NCBI RefSeq assembly: GCF_000188155.2
Contig: NZ_KE124774.1
Span: 4,046,934 to 4,110,933, forward strand
Source: Methylocystis sp. ATCC 49242
Lineage (GTDB): Bacteria > Pseudomonadota > Alphaproteobacteria > Rhizobiales > Beijerinckiaceae
DNA length: 64,000 nucleotides
Direction: 5' to 3'
The stretch's first letter is position 1. Every line of letters starts with the position of its first letter. The notes under the pieces are model-generated. The model searched no databases, was not told the origin of the DNA, and saw nothing but the letters and a program-made list of their open reading frames with translations. The position numbers were made by a program, and so were the translations under genes. Shown in pieces: positions 26,485-35,763 of the stretch.

Positions 26485-26910
26485 ATGTCCGACACCCTGC
26501 ATCGCACCACCGCCCGCGCCAAGATCCGCGCCTTCGAGCGCCTGAAAGCCGCCGCCGGCGGCGCGGTCGATTCCGCACTGACCGCCAGTCTCGCGGGATA
26601 TGACCGAAGAGAGGCGCTTGCGCGCTTTCATCGTCTGCCGATCGAAACCATTCTGAGTGAGACGCCGGAGGCCGCTCGCGAGGTGCTCCGCGAGATCGAG
26701 CGCGCCATGCGCGTCGAGCGGGCCCGCAAGGGGCATTGGAGCTACGACCTCAATCGGCACATCGCGCTGCTCGTCGCGCATCGCGCCGAAACCCGGCGGC
26801 TGGCGCGACTTCTCGGCGAAACAGGCGCCCGGCGCAACGGGGACGCTTTTCACGACGCCCGGCATTGCTTAAATTCCGGAGTCTCTTCAGCCGACGCCAA
26901 AGGCAAATGA
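26485..26910 (+). CDS. Conserved-looking helical protein, unknown function
   Basis: The 141-residue product is mostly charged helices: TARAKIRAFERLKAAAGGAV, AREVLREIERAMRVERARKG and LVAHRAETRRLARLLGET. No membrane segment or catalytic motif is seen. The ATG at 26485 follows GGAGGAGAAACC, a strong ribosome binding site, and the ORF end overlaps the next start (ATGA), so it is a real first gene of a two-gene unit. It is divergent from the DnaA-C-like gene. I do not recognise the family. Confidence 0.65.
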   Translation: MSDTLHRTTARAKIRAFERLKAAAGGAVDSALTASLAGYDRREALARFHRLPIETILSETPEAAREVLREIERAMRVERARKGHWSYDLNRHIALLVAHRAETRRLARLLGETGARRNGDAFHDARHCLNSGVSSADAKGK

Positions 26911-27725
26911 TGCTGCTCGAAAGAATATTGGCTCTCCTGACCGCCGCAATCGTGGCGGTCTGTCTCGGCGTCGGTCTCATGATGATGGCTTTCGGCCCCT
27001 CGAAGCCGAACGGCGCGGGAGTGCTGTCGTCGATCATGAGTCCGCCGGCGCTCGACAAGGGCGCCGCGCGGCAGGCGATCGAGACCCTGATTGCGGCTGC
27101 GCCGGACTATGCCCGCTATTTCGCGCGTATGCGCGAGACCTTCACAAGCGACTACGAGGCTGCGCTCAATGAATTTTCGACGCGGTTGTCGGAGACGAAG
27201 CAGGAGCAAAGCGTCGACTATTACCTCTCCGAGGCGGTTCGGCGCCTGCGTCAGTCGCGCGGCGTTCTGGCCGCCAAGGCCGAGCCGGAGCAGATGTCCA
27301 ATGTCTTTGCGCGGCAGCTCGAAGTGCTGCAGGCGGTGGCGCAGGAAGACAAGAAAATGTGCGTCGCATTTCTTTACGGCGCGACCAATCTCGACTTCCA
27401 GCATTTCGCGTCCACGCGCCGCGCGCTCGTCACCGATATGGCGCTCGCCGGTCTGGAGGCGATGGTCAATGGCCAGGCGAAGAAAATCGACCGCGAGCAG
27501 CCGACGGAAGCCGACTTCAAACTGCTGGAGACGGCGCTCGCCGACCGCGGTCTGGACAAGGTCGAGATCGACGCGCTGCTCGACGGCAAGATGCCGAATC
27601 CGCCGCTCGAGGACGCGAAAATGTGTGGCGCGGGGCAGACATATCTGGAGGTTCTGCGCACCCTTCCTGAACCCGCACGTATGCGCATTTACGGCCTTGC
27701 GCTGGAACTGATGGCGCGGTCGTAA
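26907..27725 (+). CDS. Membrane-anchored protein of unknown function
   Basis: The 272-residue product starts with a hydrophobic anchor (residues 4-30, LERILALLTAAIVAVCLGVG) and continues as a soluble, helix-rich domain with ARQAIETLIAAAPDYARYFA and two cysteines near the ends (KKMCVAFL and AKMCGAGQTYL). Topology suggests that the bulk faces the periplasm. It is coupled to the upstream gene by a four-base ATGA overlap. I do not recognise a family; length and composition resemble conserved hypotheticals of methylotrophic alphaproteobacteria, which is a guess. Confidence 0.6.
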   Translation: MMLLERILALLTAAIVAVCLGVGLMMMAFGPSKPNGAGVLSSIMSPPALDKGAARQAIETLIAAAPDYARYFARMRETFTSDYEAALNEFSTRLSETKQEQSVDYYLSEAVRRLRQSRGVLAAKAEPEQMSNVFARQLEVLQAVAQEDKKMCVAFLYGATNLDFQHFASTRRALVTDMALAGLEAMVNGQAKKIDREQPTEADFKLLETALADRGLDKVEIDALLDGKMPNPPLEDAKMCGAGQTYLEVLRTLPEPARMRIYGLALELMARS

Positions 27726-27967
27726 TGCAAGCGGAGTCCCGGGTCGGCGGCGAAAGAAACGCATAAGGCGAAGCACTGTTTTATTGCGCGTCTCATTGTT
27801 CCGCGGCCCGCCGACCCGCCGCTGACGGCGCAGCGGGCTAAAGCCAATGCGGCGAGATCGATACCGCGCGCGGCGCCCGCTCGCGCCGCCAACATTGGCG
27901 TCTTTCGAGACCACTCTCGTTCGTCGACGAGATTTCCAATCCGGCTCAGAACAATTTCATAACGTTC

Positions 27968-28008
27968 CCAGACGTCGCTTTTGGCTTAAAGCCAAAAGCG
28001 ACGTCTGG
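27968..28008. terminator. 41-base perfect palindrome, probable bidirectional terminator
   Basis: CCAGACGTCGCTTTTGGCTT (27968-27987) and its exact complement (27989-28008) surround a single central base. It could form a 20-pair hairpin. The minus-strand glycosyltransferase stop codon (TAA, 27986-27988) sits at its tip, so the last eight codons are inside the stem. It lies between converging genes. There is no T-run, but the stem is long. Confidence 0.55.
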
Positions 28009-28996
28009 TCCCTCTCGATCCAGTCGTCCGATGAATGGAGGTTCCGACCAGTTCTTTCAGCAATTCGGCGACCTTTGAACTTGCATAGTATTTTATGGGC
28101 GCGTCGAGGCGCAGGCTTTTCGGCTTTCTCCGACCCGTCCTCTTGCCGACCAGCCCTTCGGCCTTGGCGACAGCCTGTTTAATGGCCTCGGCGAGAGTCC
28201 TGGCGTCGACCCGATCGAGGGAAATAATGTCATCGAATCGTTGCAAAAGATCTTTCGTCCCGTATCTGTTCGTGATCGTCACCAAGCCTGCTTCCGCCAT
28301 TTCGAGCGGCGGATAGCTGGGGTGAGGCGACAGCATCAAGGAAATTCCCACGACGCCCCTATTCAGGTAATCGGCGTAGGTTTCGAGACTGACCTTCCCC
28401 TTTACTGAGATATTTTGCACGGGCTCGGTCAGAGCCCTGTCGAATTCCTCGCCAAGACAGATGATTTCCCAAGCTCGCGCAGATACCGGGTCATGCTGCT
28501 GCCACTGCTTGAGCGCCTCGCAAATCAATTCGAAGGCGTTTCTGAGGGCGTGGGGCCGCGCATAGACGAGAATGAGTCGTTCCCGAGGCTCGGGCGCGAG
28601 GCATTTCGATATTGTACCGTTTATTGCATAGGGATAACAAAAACTATGCAGGAAATCATATTTACCGATGATTTCAAGATACAACTCCTCGGAATTTATA
28701 ATGGCTATCGTATCCGGTCCGTGGCGATAAGTAGATTCAGCGAGCGCCCACTTCGTGCTCCAACCGTAAAAGTAGGGCTCGTCGTCCTGGAGAAGATATA
28801 TGAAGGGAAGCTTTTTTTGAAAAAACAGTTTTTGATCGCGCAAGAGATCAATAGCATGACATGCTGTCCACCATGCGGTCGCCACGAATATGTCATTGGC
28901 GCGCAGGTTGAGACGCCCGTTCCGCCGCGTGCCAGCGCCGACGATTTCGGCGACGCCGTCGTCCTCCGACTGAAAGAAAATACATTGTCTGCGCAT
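27986..28996 (-). CDS. WsaF-like glycosyltransferase, C-terminal part (split gene)
   Basis: This 336-residue frame holds the C-terminal part of a glycosyltransferase of the WsaF rhamnosyltransferase type: DIFVATAWWTACHAIDLL, YLLQDDEPYFYGWSTKWALA, the donor-site region YPPLEMAEAGLVTITNRYGT and a C-terminal helix. The N-terminal half of the domain (GDAYGGLSTAIRIFE) is in the preceding ORF (28893-31157), in another frame. The two frames join if one base is removed from the tract TTTTCTTT (28973-28980 on the plus strand), so the gene is split by a frameshift. The ATG at 28996 is probably not a natural start. Its last codons form one arm of a 20-bp palindrome. Confidence 0.7.
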   Translation of the reverse strand: MRRQCIFFQSEDDGVAEIVGAGTRRNGRLNLRANDIFVATAWWTACHAIDLLRDQKLFFQKKLPFIYLLQDDEPYFYGWSTKWALAESTYRHGPDTIAIINSEELYLEIIGKYDFLHSFCYPYAINGTISKCLAPEPRERLILVYARPHALRNAFELICEALKQWQQHDPVSARAWEIICLGEEFDRALTEPVQNISVKGKVSLETYADYLNRGVVGISLMLSPHPSYPPLEMAEAGLVTITNRYGTKDLLQRFDDIISLDRVDARTLAEAIKQAVAKAEGLVGKRTGRRKPKSLRLDAPIKYYASSKVAELLKELVGTSIHRTTGSRGTRRRFWL

Positions 28997-31157
28997 AATC
29001 GCTGAATCTGCTCAGTGCTTCGCTGGAAATATGGCTGTCCGTAACGATGATTCGACGATCGAAGGCCCCCGCCAGGTTCGATGATATTTCTTCGAAAATC
29101 CTGATCGCCGTCGATAATCCACCGTAAGCGTCCCCGGGGTTGATGGAAGGGATCAACAAATTTATCCGCGGCCTGTTGTTTCGCGACGGATAGGACAGGA
29201 TCGAACGCGTCTCCGGCATGCCGAAACGCTCATAGCATTGCGCCGCATCTGCGCGGGCGAGACAGGGCTGAAATACGCGAAGTCGATGTCTCAATAGGTC
29301 AGCAGGCTCCGTTACCTTCAGAACTGTGTCCGGCAAGGGATAGAGATCTCGCCTGGCGACCTTGAACCATTCATATCCCTTGGACTCTGCGACCATCAGC
29401 AACGTCCGCTCGATTGCATGGGCGAGAGTGCCATCGATCTGGCCCGCCTCTTCAGGAAAATCGGAAAACTGGAGATCCAGGTCGAGCAAGGGACGAATGG
29501 CGTCCGTCCGGCCCCAGAACATGGAGCCTGACGGAAATTCCAGCACAAGATCCTTGTTGAGCTGGACGCCGACGCGCGCGAGAAGGTTCCTTGCCAAGTC
29601 ATAGTCAAAACCCCAGTTCAGCATGCGCCGCACCTCGAAAAAGTGCTGGGGAAACACGACGCCAATTTTTGGATCGTTGAACAGCGAGAGGACTGACCGG
29701 GCAATGTCCCCGGTTCCAAATAGTGTATTCAGTAAGTAGTCCCTCCAATGATACAGCAGATCGCCCGCGTGCGGGGACCGCTTCGTATGAACATGTAAAA
29801 ATATGTCGTGTTTTGCAAATACATCGCGAAACCCGACAATCATGGGAGCAATGTCCCGGCCCCTGTTTTCCATAATTCGGACGTCAGTCGAGCCCTTGGA
29901 CCAATTTCTTACTACCTTGCCTATTATTTCCGCCTTTTCAGCCGAGTCCGTGGAAATGTACAAATCGACAGCGCATGGAATATTTTCCAGATATCCGAGA
30001 ATGTGCTCGAGTAGGTCGGGGTAAAACGCATGAACGATTGCCGCAACGGGCTTGTCCATGTTTATGTCGGGAGCATAGTGAAATGGAACTTCCAGCGCGA
30101 AATCGTGATCATTGATCGGTCGACGCGCCGGAACGACGTCCGGAATCGGGCCGGGGTCGCTCAGCGCATAAGTATAGGTGTAGTCAGGCGTCGGCGGCGT
30201 CGCGTCTCGTCCTTCCGCTCTGCCGAATTTTACATAGTGTACGAGAGGCTCATATCCTTCGTCGAGCACATCTTCATATCGCCTGCAATACCATTCAGCG
30301 TCGAATCCGGGACCGGGGCTTCGAAACTCGGCGCTGCCCGATGAAATGAAATGGCCCCGTGGATCCATGCCGGCGCTTCTGACGTCGGGATATCTATTCA
30401 AATACCATTCGGCGTCGAACAGACCGCTTTCATCGAGTAGAGTCGCCGAAATCTGTTTCTCGAAGAGAGTCGCGTAGAGTGGGGCGCCCTGATGCACGCG
30501 TGTGCCAGCATGTAATTTCCAGGTTTCCGATTCAGGCAAAGGCTCGATCCTGCGCCCTTCGCGCCTGCCTGATTTCAGATAATGAATAAGGGGATTTTGT
30601 CCTGACGCTCTCACGTCTTCATACGACTGCAGATATTTCCGCATGTCGAAGTTTGGGCTGGGATGATAACCTAGACGCCAGCCATTTCGGATGAAATGTT
30701 CCAGAGGATCGCCTTGCGCATCTGGGTAGCATGTCGTGTAAAACGTCTCGTCGAACAGCACCGATTTTTTTATCATGTCATAACATGCGATGAATTCGCG
30801 CGCGGAGGCAGGCAGAAATTCATTTTCGGCGGCTTTAGTCATCCACGAGCTCTCGTCGACCGGGGGCGAACTCAATCGTCCGCTGGCCTGACCGCCGTTC
30901 ACATAATCAACGAGCGGATTTTGATTCTGGCGCGCGACGTCCTGGTAGGCGTGCAGGTACCAGATCGTATTGAAATTCAAATTGGGGTTCCTGCCCTCTC
31001 GCCATCCTGCCGTCAAATAATGCTGCAAAGGATCTATCTTTGCCTCTCCGACGTCGGGGTATGCATGTGTGTAATAGTCTGTATCAAAGCATCTCTTTAA
31101 GCTTTTGGAGCGCTTCCCAAAATCAGGCAACAGTTTCAGAATCTTGGGCTTTAACAT
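28893..31157 (-). CDS. RgpF-domain glycosyltransferase with six FD-YY-PDV repeats (frameshifted)
   Basis: The 754-residue frame contains six repeat units at about residues 23-330 (for example CFDTDYYTHAYPDVGE, DPLQHYLTAGWREGR), each F-D-x2-(Y/W)Y-x4-(P/E)D ... (D/N)PL-x-(H/D)Y ... G-x2-EGR. A RgpF (rhamnan synthesis F) domain follows at about 366-610 (VAAIVHAFYPDLLEHIL; VRIMENRGRDIAPMIVGF; FLHVHTKRSPH; LEFPSGSMFWGRTDA). The start of a WsaF-like domain appears at about 657-720, then the frame runs into an Arg-rich out-of-frame tail after YAQTMYF. The rest of that domain is in the next frame (27986-28996). It probably transfers sugars onto a surface polysaccharide. The unfused length would be about 1056 residues. 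Confidence 0.82.
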   Translation of the reverse strand: MLKPKILKLLPDFGKRSKSLKRCFDTDYYTHAYPDVGEAKIDPLQHYLTAGWREGRNPNLNFNTIWYLHAYQDVARQNQNPLVDYVNGGQASGRLSSPPVDESSWMTKAAENEFLPASAREFIACYDMIKKSVLFDETFYTTCYPDAQGDPLEHFIRNGWRLGYHPSPNFDMRKYLQSYEDVRASGQNPLIHYLKSGRREGRRIEPLPESETWKLHAGTRVHQGAPLYATLFEKQISATLLDESGLFDAEWYLNRYPDVRSAGMDPRGHFISSGSAEFRSPGPGFDAEWYCRRYEDVLDEGYEPLVHYVKFGRAEGRDATPPTPDYTYTYALSDPGPIPDVVPARRPINDHDFALEVPFHYAPDINMDKPVAAIVHAFYPDLLEHILGYLENIPCAVDLYISTDSAEKAEIIGKVVRNWSKGSTDVRIMENRGRDIAPMIVGFRDVFAKHDIFLHVHTKRSPHAGDLLYHWRDYLLNTLFGTGDIARSVLSLFNDPKIGVVFPQHFFEVRRMLNWGFDYDLARNLLARVGVQLNKDLVLEFPSGSMFWGRTDAIRPLLDLDLQFSDFPEEAGQIDGTLAHAIERTLLMVAESKGYEWFKVARRDLYPLPDTVLKVTEPADLLRHRLRVFQPCLARADAAQCYERFGMPETRSILSYPSRNNRPRINLLIPSINPGDAYGGLSTAIRIFEEISSNLAGAFDRRIIVTDSHISSEALSRFSDYAQTMYFLSVGGRRRRRNRRRWHAAERASQPARQ

Positions 31158-31470
31158 ATTTTATGGCCTCGGTTTGGTATAGTTTATTTTTATCAGAATG
31201 TAGACAATGGCGCTAGTGCAATGAGGAGTTGGCGCAATTTGAACCCGATGATTCAACTACCATGGATCAGGGTTTGTGCGCGGAGCCACAGGTCTGGCGG
31301 TGGCTTGATGCGATACTCAGGCGACCTACGATGACCAAAACAAGCTGAGCCGGAATTCGTGAACGCCGCAATTTTAGCGGGCGGAAATGGTAAGGAAGTA
31401 CTTGTTGAGGCCACGCTCGTCGACTGAGGCGCATCGAGCGGCCTCGTCGATCATCGGACGATGCCGAAGC
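31158..31470. other. Intergenic stretch, no gene seen
   Basis: About 313 bp between the glycosyltransferase start and the DUF1501 stop. The part next to 31157 is AT-rich and may hold the glycosyltransferase promoter. Short frames exist (for example a 28-codon plus-strand ORF from the ATG at 31261) but have no ribosome binding site or recognisable motif. Confidence 0.4.
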
Positions 31471-32697
31471 TTACAGCAAGTTTAGATCTGCGGGGCGTGT
31501 CGCTGGAAAAATCTTCTCGAGAGAAGCGCGATCGAAGCCATACATGCGCGCCAGCAGCCCGCCCAACAAGGCCCGATAATCCGTCAGCACCGGATAGTCA
31601 CGATTCTGGAACAGATGGGCTTCGTCGACTGGCGTCTGCTCCCCAGCAATGCGGCCGCCCTTGATCCCTCCACCAAGCACCCAGTAAACGCTGCCGTGGC
31701 CATGATCTGTGCCGCGATTTCCATTTTCGCGGAACGTACGGCCGAATTCGGAGATGACGACGACAACGGTGTCGCTCCAGCCCGGCCCAATCTCCTCCAT
31801 GAATCCAGTGAGCCCTCGGCCCAGCTCTGCTATTCGATCGGCGAGATAACCTGTTGCGCCGCCCTGGTTGATATGCGTGTCCCAGCCGCCCACGTCAACG
31901 AAGGCGAGGTTGAACTGCTCGCGCATCAGGCGTCCGATACGGCGCGCGGAAAGTTCGAATCCCTTCGGTGAGACAGCCCCGCGGCTAGCGTCCATCATGT
32001 GATCCGAGAGCGCATTATAGACCCCGTCGCGCACGCGAAAGCCTTCGCGCACAGAGGTCGCAACGGGCAGACCGTCATACATTGATGTGATCAGCTGCGC
32101 CTGCCGTTCGTCTATCGCCAACTTGCCCACCATGTTGATGGCGATGTTGGGGATGGCTTCGCCTCCCCGGAAGATCAGCGGCGCCTGATCGGTGAAGGCG
32201 ATCGGCCGGACGCCTGTCAGCGCGGCGGCGAGACGCGCCATGAATCCGGAGCGAAAATTTCTTTCTCCGTCGATATTCTGTCCCAGTTCGATCGTGTCCT
32301 GCGTCTCGAAATGGCTGCGCGTCACATCGTCCGTTCCCGCGAAAGGCACGAATGCGACCTGCGCCTTGGCGTAAAGCGGGAAAATCGTCTCGCGCAAGGC
32401 GGGATGAAGTCCCCAGTCGCTGTCGAGGGGGAGGGCGGAATTGAGCGTGGCGGGCGCTGTCGCCGGCGAGTTTGTCCCAAATGCGGAATCCGGCCTGGGA
32501 ATCGCCAGTGTCGGCCGCGCGGCGTAATAAAAACTGCTGCTGACCGGAATCACGATATTGGCGGCGTCATAAGCGCCCCGCAGAAACACGATCAGCAAGC
32601 GGCCGTCGGCTTTGGGAGCCGCCCACACCCTGCCAGTCGCCGTTGCGGGGCCGAACGCCGCCAGCCCTTTGATGACGTCACGGCGATGAAGGCGCAT
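31471..32697 (-). CDS. DUF1501 secreted protein (Tat-type signal)
   Basis: The 408-residue protein starts MRLHRRDVIKGLAAFG, a twin-arginine-like signal (RRDVIK then a hydrophobic run). The body has DUF1501 hallmarks: LLIVFLRGAYDAANIVIPV near the start, LHPALRETIFPLY, VDVGGWDTHINQGG, and VVVVISEFGRTFRENGNRGT with DHGHGSVYWVLGGGIKGG. These belong to the alkaline phosphatase/sulfatase-like fold; the HG(H) and D residues are putative metal ligands. DUF1501 genes usually pair with a DUF1800 gene, as here; it overlaps the upstream DUF1800 gene by 20 bp. Function is unknown, possibly cell-surface or polymer handling. Confidence 0.92.
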   Translation of the reverse strand: MRLHRRDVIKGLAAFGPATATGRVWAAPKADGRLLIVFLRGAYDAANIVIPVSSSFYYAARPTLAIPRPDSAFGTNSPATAPATLNSALPLDSDWGLHPALRETIFPLYAKAQVAFVPFAGTDDVTRSHFETQDTIELGQNIDGERNFRSGFMARLAAALTGVRPIAFTDQAPLIFRGGEAIPNIAINMVGKLAIDERQAQLITSMYDGLPVATSVREGFRVRDGVYNALSDHMMDASRGAVSPKGFELSARRIGRLMREQFNLAFVDVGGWDTHINQGGATGYLADRIAELGRGLTGFMEEIGPGWSDTVVVVISEFGRTFRENGNRGTDHGHGSVYWVLGGGIKGGRIAGEQTPVDEAHLFQNRDYPVLTDYRALLGGLLARMYGFDRASLEKIFPATRPADLNLL

Positions 32698-34276
32698 GGG
32701 ATCCTCCTTCCGCGAGAGGCCTCAGATTCATGAATTCCGGGGAGGACAGGAACAGCGTGTTCCATTCCTGCGCGGACATCGCCAAATCGAGCGCCGTCGC
32801 CGTGGGCGGGCGCAACATCCGGCCCAGCGCGCTGAAGTAGAGCGCATTCTGCAAAAGAGGAAAAGCCGGCGTCGCGACGGCGTCAGCCTCCGGCGGCTTG
32901 AAAAGGCCAGCGGCGCCCGAACCGATCTGCCGTGCAATCTCGAAGCGAGCCATCATTTGCCCGGGACCGTTCCAGGCAGAAGACGACAGGGGATAGCCGT
33001 CGGGCGTCTGGTGGCCATAAAGGCCTTCGCCGAGCCGGTTCAGCCAATTCTGGATGGGTCCGGTATTGAGAATAACCTTGCCGTCATAGGCGAGACGGAC
33101 CGCCGAAACCACATAGCGCATCGGATCCTTGAATCGCGTTCCGAGCGATGCGGCGAACTCCGGGGAGCGGAACATCGTCTCCAGCACGCCGGCGATGTCG
33201 CCCTGTGTCTTCGTGAATCGATCGGCCATCCGCTCTACGAGCGCTGTGGGCGGATCGTCCGCCACGAAATAGGTCGCGATCCGCCGCGAGACATGGCGGG
33301 CCGTGGCCGGCTGTGCGGCGAGCATGTCCAGCGCCTGTTCGACTTCGGCAAAGCCGCGGCCTTTGATGACGCGCCCCAGGAAAACCTTGTCGCCATAGTC
33401 GTGGCGCGCAGGATTGAACTCGAAAAGCCCGTCGCGAACGAGCTGGAGCTGAAGGTCTGGCCGGAGCTTCGGATCGACCGGCCGCGGATCAACGCCGACC
33501 CCGGTCAGTATGCGGGCAAGTTCCTCTACGTCCTTCTGGGTATATCCGGAGCCCACGCCCATCGTGTGCAGCTCCATGATCTCGCGGGCGTAGTTCTCAT
33601 TGATTCGACCGGCCGCGTTGTCGGCGTTGTCGAGATAGCGAAGCATCGCCGGATGGCGAAGCGTGGCTTCGAGCAGATCGCGAAAGCGTCCCAGCGCATT
33701 GGCCCGGATCGCCCGGTCCTCGTAGTCTGCGACGAGCACGCGCACATTCGCCTTGTTTTGATGAACATTGAAGTGGTTGAACCAGAACCACGTCATGCGC
33801 TCGCGCAACTGGTCGGGCGAATAAAGCGCCCGAAGGATCGTGCGGGTCGCCGCCTGCCGCGCGATATCGTTCATTTCCCGCTGGACGGCGAGCTGCGCGG
33901 CGGCTCTCTGGGCCGGGTCCGCGATCTCCTTCGCGACGCTCAGTAGATTGGCGATTTCCGTCGCCATGTCGAAGGGCGACTCATGCGTCACGCGCAATGC
34001 GTCGATCTGCTTCTGCGCCGCGACTGGAAGATTCAACTCCCCAGATGGGCGCAATTGCGCCTGCAGCCAGCGTTGCGGCCCCAACGCCATGTAAGAGTCG
34101 ATGCTCGAGCCGTTCACGCCCCAGGTTACGGCGTCGACCATGGCGACGTCCCGTGCGGAAGGTTGCGCGGGCGTCTGCGCGGCAACGATTGCCGGCGCCA
34201 AACAAGCGAGCGCCGCGAGAAACAGTCGGGTAATCGTCTTGAATAGATTCGATCGCCGCATGACCGCGCCAGTCAA
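32678..34276 (-). CDS. DUF1800 secreted protein
   Basis: The 532-residue product has a signal peptide (FLAALACLAPAIVAAQTP) and the DUF1800 pattern: an N-terminal helical part, then LRERMTWFWFNHFNVHQNK, ANALGRFRDLLEATLRHPAML, NENYAREIMELHTMGVGSGY with the NE-x2-A-RE-x2-ELHT-x-G core, and the C-terminal PDGYPLSSSAWNGPGQMMAR. It is the usual partner of DUF1501, which overlaps it downstream. The start is uncertain: the frame begins with a TTG at 34276, with an ATG at 34261; neither has a clear ribosome binding site. Function is unknown. Confidence 0.9.
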   Translation of the reverse strand: MTGAVMRRSNLFKTITRLFLAALACLAPAIVAAQTPAQPSARDVAMVDAVTWGVNGSSIDSYMALGPQRWLQAQLRPSGELNLPVAAQKQIDALRVTHESPFDMATEIANLLSVAKEIADPAQRAAAQLAVQREMNDIARQAATRTILRALYSPDQLRERMTWFWFNHFNVHQNKANVRVLVADYEDRAIRANALGRFRDLLEATLRHPAMLRYLDNADNAAGRINENYAREIMELHTMGVGSGYTQKDVEELARILTGVGVDPRPVDPKLRPDLQLQLVRDGLFEFNPARHDYGDKVFLGRVIKGRGFAEVEQALDMLAAQPATARHVSRRIATYFVADDPPTALVERMADRFTKTQGDIAGVLETMFRSPEFAASLGTRFKDPMRYVVSAVRLAYDGKVILNTGPIQNWLNRLGEGLYGHQTPDGYPLSSSAWNGPGQMMARFEIARQIGSGAAGLFKPPEADAVATPAFPLLQNALYFSALGRMLRPPTATALDLAMSAQEWNTLFLSSPEFMNLRPLAEGGSHAPSSP

Positions 34277-34735
34277 GCCTTGCCCCCCATGTCGCGAAAC
34301 ACATTAGCGCATGGCGACACGTCCGAACACCCCCAGGATGAGGGATCGTGCTGCAAAACCGTCATTTCCGACTCGCGCCGGGCTCGCCGACGCACGAATA
34401 TTGCGGACGGTGACATTCTTGTGGGCACGATTGCCGCATTGTTCATAGGTTGACGCTCTTACGTAATGCAACGCTCTGCATTGATGTAAAATGCATTCGT
34501 GACCCAGTGATGTAGCGCCCTCTCGCGGGTCGTCGCAATCGACAAACACGTTCGGGAAATCAATGGCCGTCTGCTGCAATCGCTGTGAGCCGGTTCGTTG
34601 ATGTTTTTTGAAACAGTTTCGTTCCACGCATCGCTAACCTGATGGCAGCTACGATATGATGCCGCGCTCCAGATTGCAAAACTAAAGATTCAATGGTTAT
34701 TCAAGGGTTCGTCGACGACAGAGAGGTCGGTCCGA
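34277..34735. other. Intergenic stretch with inverted repeats
   Basis: This 459-bp gap lies between divergent genes, the DUF1800 gene (minus) and a sulfotransferase (plus), so it must hold both promoters. AATGCA (34467-34472) and TGCATT (34479-34484) are an exact inverted repeat, and a palindromic AATGCATT follows within 20 bp. GAGAGG precedes the sulfotransferase ATG. No convincing ORF was seen. Confidence 0.4.
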
Positions 34736-35743
34736 ATGCGCAAATTGATTCTTCACATTGGTATGCCGAAGACAGGGACCACGTCCCTACAGAATTTTTT
34801 TGCAGAAAATCGCGACTTCCTAGAGAGGGACTATTTTTCCTATCCCGATTTCAATGTGCCGAGTGAAGATTTCCCAACACCGCTGCATATTTCCACCGGT
34901 AACGGGAATGCTCTCGTCTATTCCATATTCGACAAGGTAGGGCGCATGAATTGTCCACCATCTCTGAAGTATGAAAAGATTATCGAAGACCTCTCAAATT
35001 TCATAGAAAGCGCACCATCCAACCGCTGTGTTATTAGCCATGAAGACCTTATTTGGATACCGCCGACAAATTGGTTAAATGAGCTTGTTCCCGTCCTAGC
35101 CGATAGAAAAATTGAGGTCGTAGTCATCGTTTATATCCGTGAGCAATCAGCTTGGCTCGCGTCCAATTTCCAGCAGCACGTCAAACAACTATATGCGAAA
35201 TTGCCGCCAGCGCAACATATTGCAAGATATTTACACACATGCGAGTATCTTCGAATAGCACGCACGTATTCGAAAGTCGTTGGTAAAAATAATATTGTCG
35301 TTCGGCTGTTGGATGGACGAGTAATCACGCATAATTTAGTAGCCGACTTCATGGATGCATTCGGTCTTGATTCTTACCCGTTTCAGGATATCCGGATACC
35401 GACAGCAAATGAAAGTATGTCTCATATTGCGACTGAAATATTATGGCGAGCGAATAATTTTGCGATTTCGGATAAAAATAAGATAAATATGTTGAGAGAA
35501 ATTAGCAGTATCACATCAACGCTCAATAAAACGCCCCGCTACGTTTTACCGAATCCGCTAATCGACTTTGTTCGTGCGTATTTTCGAAAAAACAACGAAG
35601 ATCTCGCGGCCGAGTTTCTCGCCCCGGAAGCAGGAGCGGCGCTACTTAACCCAGTTGAAACCGACGGCGCGGCGATCAATGTCGAAGACATATACGATGT
35701 AGCGGCGAGTCTACTTGTCCGCCTGCAAACTATCAAGGATTAG
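34736..35743 (+). CDS. Sulfotransferase-like protein
   Basis: The 335-residue product has the 5'-phosphosulfate loop typical of PAPS-dependent sulfotransferases at its very start: LILHIGMPKTGTTSLQNFF, and the 3'-phosphate region with VVIVYIREQSAWLASNF (R-E-Q-S). The remaining sequence diverges from any subfamily I know. It would transfer sulfate to a sugar or lipid of the surface. Base composition is strongly AT-rich compared with most of the window (many ATA, AAT and TTA codons), suggesting recent horizontal transfer. It is the only plus-strand gene of its neighbourhood. Confidence 0.78.
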   Translation: MRKLILHIGMPKTGTTSLQNFFAENRDFLERDYFSYPDFNVPSEDFPTPLHISTGNGNALVYSIFDKVGRMNCPPSLKYEKIIEDLSNFIESAPSNRCVISHEDLIWIPPTNWLNELVPVLADRKIEVVVIVYIREQSAWLASNFQQHVKQLYAKLPPAQHIARYLHTCEYLRIARTYSKVVGKNNIVVRLLDGRVITHNLVADFMDAFGLDSYPFQDIRIPTANESMSHIATEILWRANNFAISDKNKINMLREISSITSTLNKTPRYVLPNPLIDFVRAYFRKNNEDLAAEFLAPEAGAALLNPVETDGAAINVEDIYDVAASLLVRLQTIKD

Positions 35744-35763
35744 TGTATGTTATGGCGCAAATT

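Noticed and set aside
26360-26578. Upstream extension of the DUF6456-like ORF to 26578
   Set aside because: It would overlap the whole DnaA-C-like gene in another frame and the divergent promoter; the ATG at 25996 gives the family-like start.
29362-29604. Small plus-strand ORFs inside the RgpF gene
   Set aside because: They are antisense frames within a gene with clear domain motifs.
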